In this document: positions 5,556 to 6,837 of the stretch, piece after piece
How positions within the stretch are numbered: position 1 is the first letter of the stretch
Layout of the letters: the number at the start of each line of letters is the position of its first letter
Assembly (NCBI GenBank): GCA_030627005.1
Contig: DAOUSW010000163.1
Span: forward strand, 1-6,837
Direction: 5' to 3'
DNA from: MTP4 sp9310u
Lineage (GTDB): Archaea > Halobacteriota > Methanosarcinia > Methanosarcinales > Methanosarcinaceae
Length of the DNA: 6,837 nucleotides
Made by a program: the position numbers and the translations under genes
Notes under the pieces: generated by a model
Seen by the model: only the letters and a program-made list of their open reading frames with translations
Databases searched by the model: none
What the model was told of the DNA's origin: nothing

Positions 5556-6614
5556 CTACATATCTTCTTCGAAATCTTCTTCGAAATCTTCTTCGAAATC
5601 GCCTTCAAGCTCAGTTTCAGTTTCAGTTTCAGTTTCAGTTTCAGTTTCAGTTTCAGTTTCAGTTCCGATCTCTTCTCCGGCCTCACCTGCAATCTCTTTT
5701 CCGGCCTTATCTCCCGCCTCAGGTTTCCATTCGCTCTTAATTTCCCTGAGAACCTCTTCAAGGTCCCTTTTTGCCCCATATTTTTTATAAAAGTGGTTCA
5801 GGACATTGGAAACGTCCCTTTCCAGCAGTTCATCTGCATGGGGATGGGCAGGGGTGACATACTGGGGCCAGTCGATTAGCTGGACGCAGTCTTCGGCAAC
5901 GAAGATATTATACTCACTGAGGTCCGCGTGGATTATTCCGAGGGAGTAGGTAAGCTTTACCTGGCGGAGGATTTCGTCCAGGTACCATTCCGGGTCCAGG
6001 ACCTTCGTCTTTGAGAGGATGCTTCCCTTTGCCAGTTCCATTACAATGGCGTGCCGGTTCTGGTCAATGGGTTTCGGGATGGAAACCTTCGGGTAAAGGG
6101 TAGTCATGATCTCGTATTCCCGCTGGGCTGCCAGGCGGGCGGCATAGATCCAGGAAAAGTGTTCCCTTTCTCCCAGGTGATCGCGGACCCTTCTGACCTG
6201 CTTGAAACTGGTCCTCCCTTCCCGGTGGAACTTGATGATGACCGGAATAGGTTCCCCTATTGCCAGTTCAGGCTCCTTTACCGCCTCGAAGATCACGGAT
6301 TCTTTCCCGACCCCGACCTCGTCCCCAATGGCGTTGATGCTTTTCCTCTTAACGAAAGTGTTGAGAGCCAGGGCATCATAACCCTCAAAATAGATCTGGT
6401 AGCCCTCATAAGGCTGGAAAGTCCTGTCAACCAGATTACTCCTTACTAATTTCTTCAATCTGTATTCCAGTTTATCATAGGGTAACTTAGTATATTTGTT
6501 CAGGTCTTCCACAGGCACCCATTCAAAATGCTTCATCCCTGTTTCGATTCCGGTGAGGATCCTGAAATCCTTTTTTTCAAGCTCCCTGAATACCCTTAGT
6601 ACTTCGTTGATCAT
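5556..6614 (-). CDS. rio2: RIO2-type atypical serine kinase/ATPase with acidic repeat tail
   Basis: A 352-residue RIO2 protein, a family needed for late maturation of the small ribosomal subunit in eukaryotes and inferred to act likewise in archaea. Residues 1-90 form the winged-helix domain typical of RIO2. The kinase domain follows: the ATP-binding loop IGDEVGVGKES (96-106), the catalytic lysine Lys128 in VIIKFHREGRTSF (125-137), the catalytic loop IIHADLSEYNI (227-237; Asp231, Asn236) and the metal-binding Asp248 in LIDWPQYV. All key residues are intact. The core ends near 297. The remaining ~55 residues are low-complexity and very acidic: a Lys/Glu/Ala/Gly stretch, nine Thr-Glu pairs (318-335), then three Asp-Phe-Glu-Glu units (339-350). 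The tail is encoded by tandem DNA repeats and is probably lineage-specific. The ATG at 6614 gives the standard family N-terminus (INEVLRVFRELEKKDFRIL). The TATA box 28 bp upstream suggests a leaderless or very short-leader mRNA. Confidence 0.95.
   Translation of the reverse strand: MINEVLRVFRELEKKDFRILTGIETGMKHFEWVPVEDLNKYTKLPYDKLEYRLKKLVRSNLVDRTFQPYEGYQIYFEGYDALALNTFVKRKSINAIGDEVGVGKESVIFEAVKEPELAIGEPIPVIIKFHREGRTSFKQVRRVRDHLGEREHFSWIYAARLAAQREYEIMTTLYPKVSIPKPIDQNRHAIVMELAKGSILSKTKVLDPEWYLDEILRQVKLTYSLGIIHADLSEYNIFVAEDCVQLIDWPQYVTPAHPHADELLERDVSNVLNHFYKKYGAKRDLEEVLREIKSEWKPEAGDKAGKEIAGEAGEEIGTETETETETETETETETELEGDFEEDFEEDFEEDM
5565..5600 (-). repeat. 12-bp in-frame tandem repeat in rio2 (three copies)
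   Basis: Three perfect copies of TTCTTCGAAATC (plus-strand reading), encoding Asp-Phe-Glu-Glu three times just before the C-terminal Asp-Met. The unit is four codons long, so copy changes keep the reading frame. Confidence 0.95.
5615..5662 (-). repeat. 6-bp in-frame microsatellite in rio2 (eight copies)
   Basis: Eight perfect copies of TTTCAG (plus-strand reading), with partial copies on both sides. Read on the minus strand these are ACT-GAA codons; with a final ACT-GAG they give nine Thr-Glu pairs. The exact identity of the copies suggests recent slippage. The two-codon unit means slippage changes tail length without a frameshift. Confidence 0.97.
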
Positions 6615-6637
6615 CTGCTAGTAAATATAACCCTCGG

Positions 6638-6647
6638 TATTTAAATA
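6638..6647 (-). promoter_or_regulatory. TATA box for rio2
   Basis: TATTTAAATA, self-complementary, centred about 28 bp before the rio2 ATG. This suits a leaderless or 2-4 nt-leader transcript. No Shine-Dalgarno sequence is seen before the ATG (GTTATATTTACTAGCAG precedes it). A second AT-rich stretch at 6620-6629 is too close to the start to serve. Confidence 0.6.
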
Positions 6648-6683
6648 ATCGGCCACCGACCCACCCGGAATCCGGTAACTCCT

Positions 6684-6837
6684 GTAAGCCGGAATCCTGT
6701 AAGCCGGAATCATGTTAGCCGGAAAAGACGTTAGCCGGAAAAACAGTTGGCAGGAAAAGCCGTTAGCCGGAAAAGCCGTTAACAGGAAAAGCCGTTAGCC
6801 GGAAAAGCCGTTAGCCGGAAAAGCCGTTAACAGGAAA
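6684..6837. repeat. Imperfect 15/16-bp tandem repeat array (right edge)
   Basis: About ten units run to the window end. Two 15-bp units of the GTAAGCCGGAATCCT type (6684-6713) come first, then 16-bp units based on GTTAGCCGGAAAAGCC. Exact copies of the latter lie at 6762-6777, 6794-6809 and 6810-6825. Variants include GTTGGCAGG (6746) and GTTAACAGG (6778, 6826). Units are contiguous with no spacers, so it is not a CRISPR array. Divergence is greatest near rio2 and least toward the edge, the usual pattern of an array that expands at one end. A degenerate half unit (about 6665-6683) precedes it. Confidence 0.92.

Noticed and set aside
6684..6837. CRISPR array at the right edge
   Set aside because: Contiguous 15/16-bp units with no spacers; a minisatellite explains them.

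Overview
The window looks like a piece of a Methanosarcina-type euryarchaeal chromosome. The evidence is archaeal-type protein families (a stand-alone beta-CASP RNase, a RIO2 kinase, a DUF460/COG2433 RNase H-fold protein and a DUF2148 Fe-S protein), archaeal TATA boxes, and fairly GC-rich genes separated by long AT-rich, repeat-containing spacers. The genus is an inference from gene style and spacer architecture. No rRNA, tRNA, CRISPR array or intact mobile element is visible.

Layout, left to right: (1) a 17-bp tandem array at the left edge (1-99) and an AT-rich leader region. (2) A plus-strand gene (366-1607, TTG start behind a GGAG ribosome site) for a KH-less beta-CASP metallo-beta-lactamase ribonuclease of the aCPSF2 type. 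(3) About 1 kb of gene-poor, AT-rich spacer (1608-2624). It holds two consecutive hairpins followed by a T-run, a doubtful 105-codon frame, a diverged pair of ~60-bp direct repeats exactly 276 bp apart, and a GC-rich 20-bp palindrome. (4) A plus-strand gene (2625-3170) for a DUF2148 protein with a four-cysteine Fe-S motif. (5) A convergent spacer (3171-3404) with T-runs and three hairpins. (6) A minus-strand gene (3405-5399) for a DUF460 protein with two RNase H-like segments, an internal GRGG motif resembling the eRF1 GGQ loop, a long coiled coil and a C-terminal domain. (7) A minus-strand gene (5556-6614) for RIO2 kinase, whose acidic tail is built from two in-frame microsatellites. (8) A second, different tandem array (15/16-bp units) running off the right edge.

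Three of the four firm genes point to RNA metabolism, ribosome maturation or nucleic-acid handling: the RNase, RIO2 and DUF460. The DUF2148 protein is probably a redox or Fe-S protein with no visible functional link. RIO2 and DUF460 lie in the same direction, but each has its own TATA box about 26-28 bp before its start codon. That suggests separate, leaderless or nearly leaderless transcripts rather than one tight operon. The RNase gene instead has a Shine-Dalgarno site and so a transcribed leader. The observation most worth following is the eRF1/VLRF1-like segment inside the DUF460 protein.
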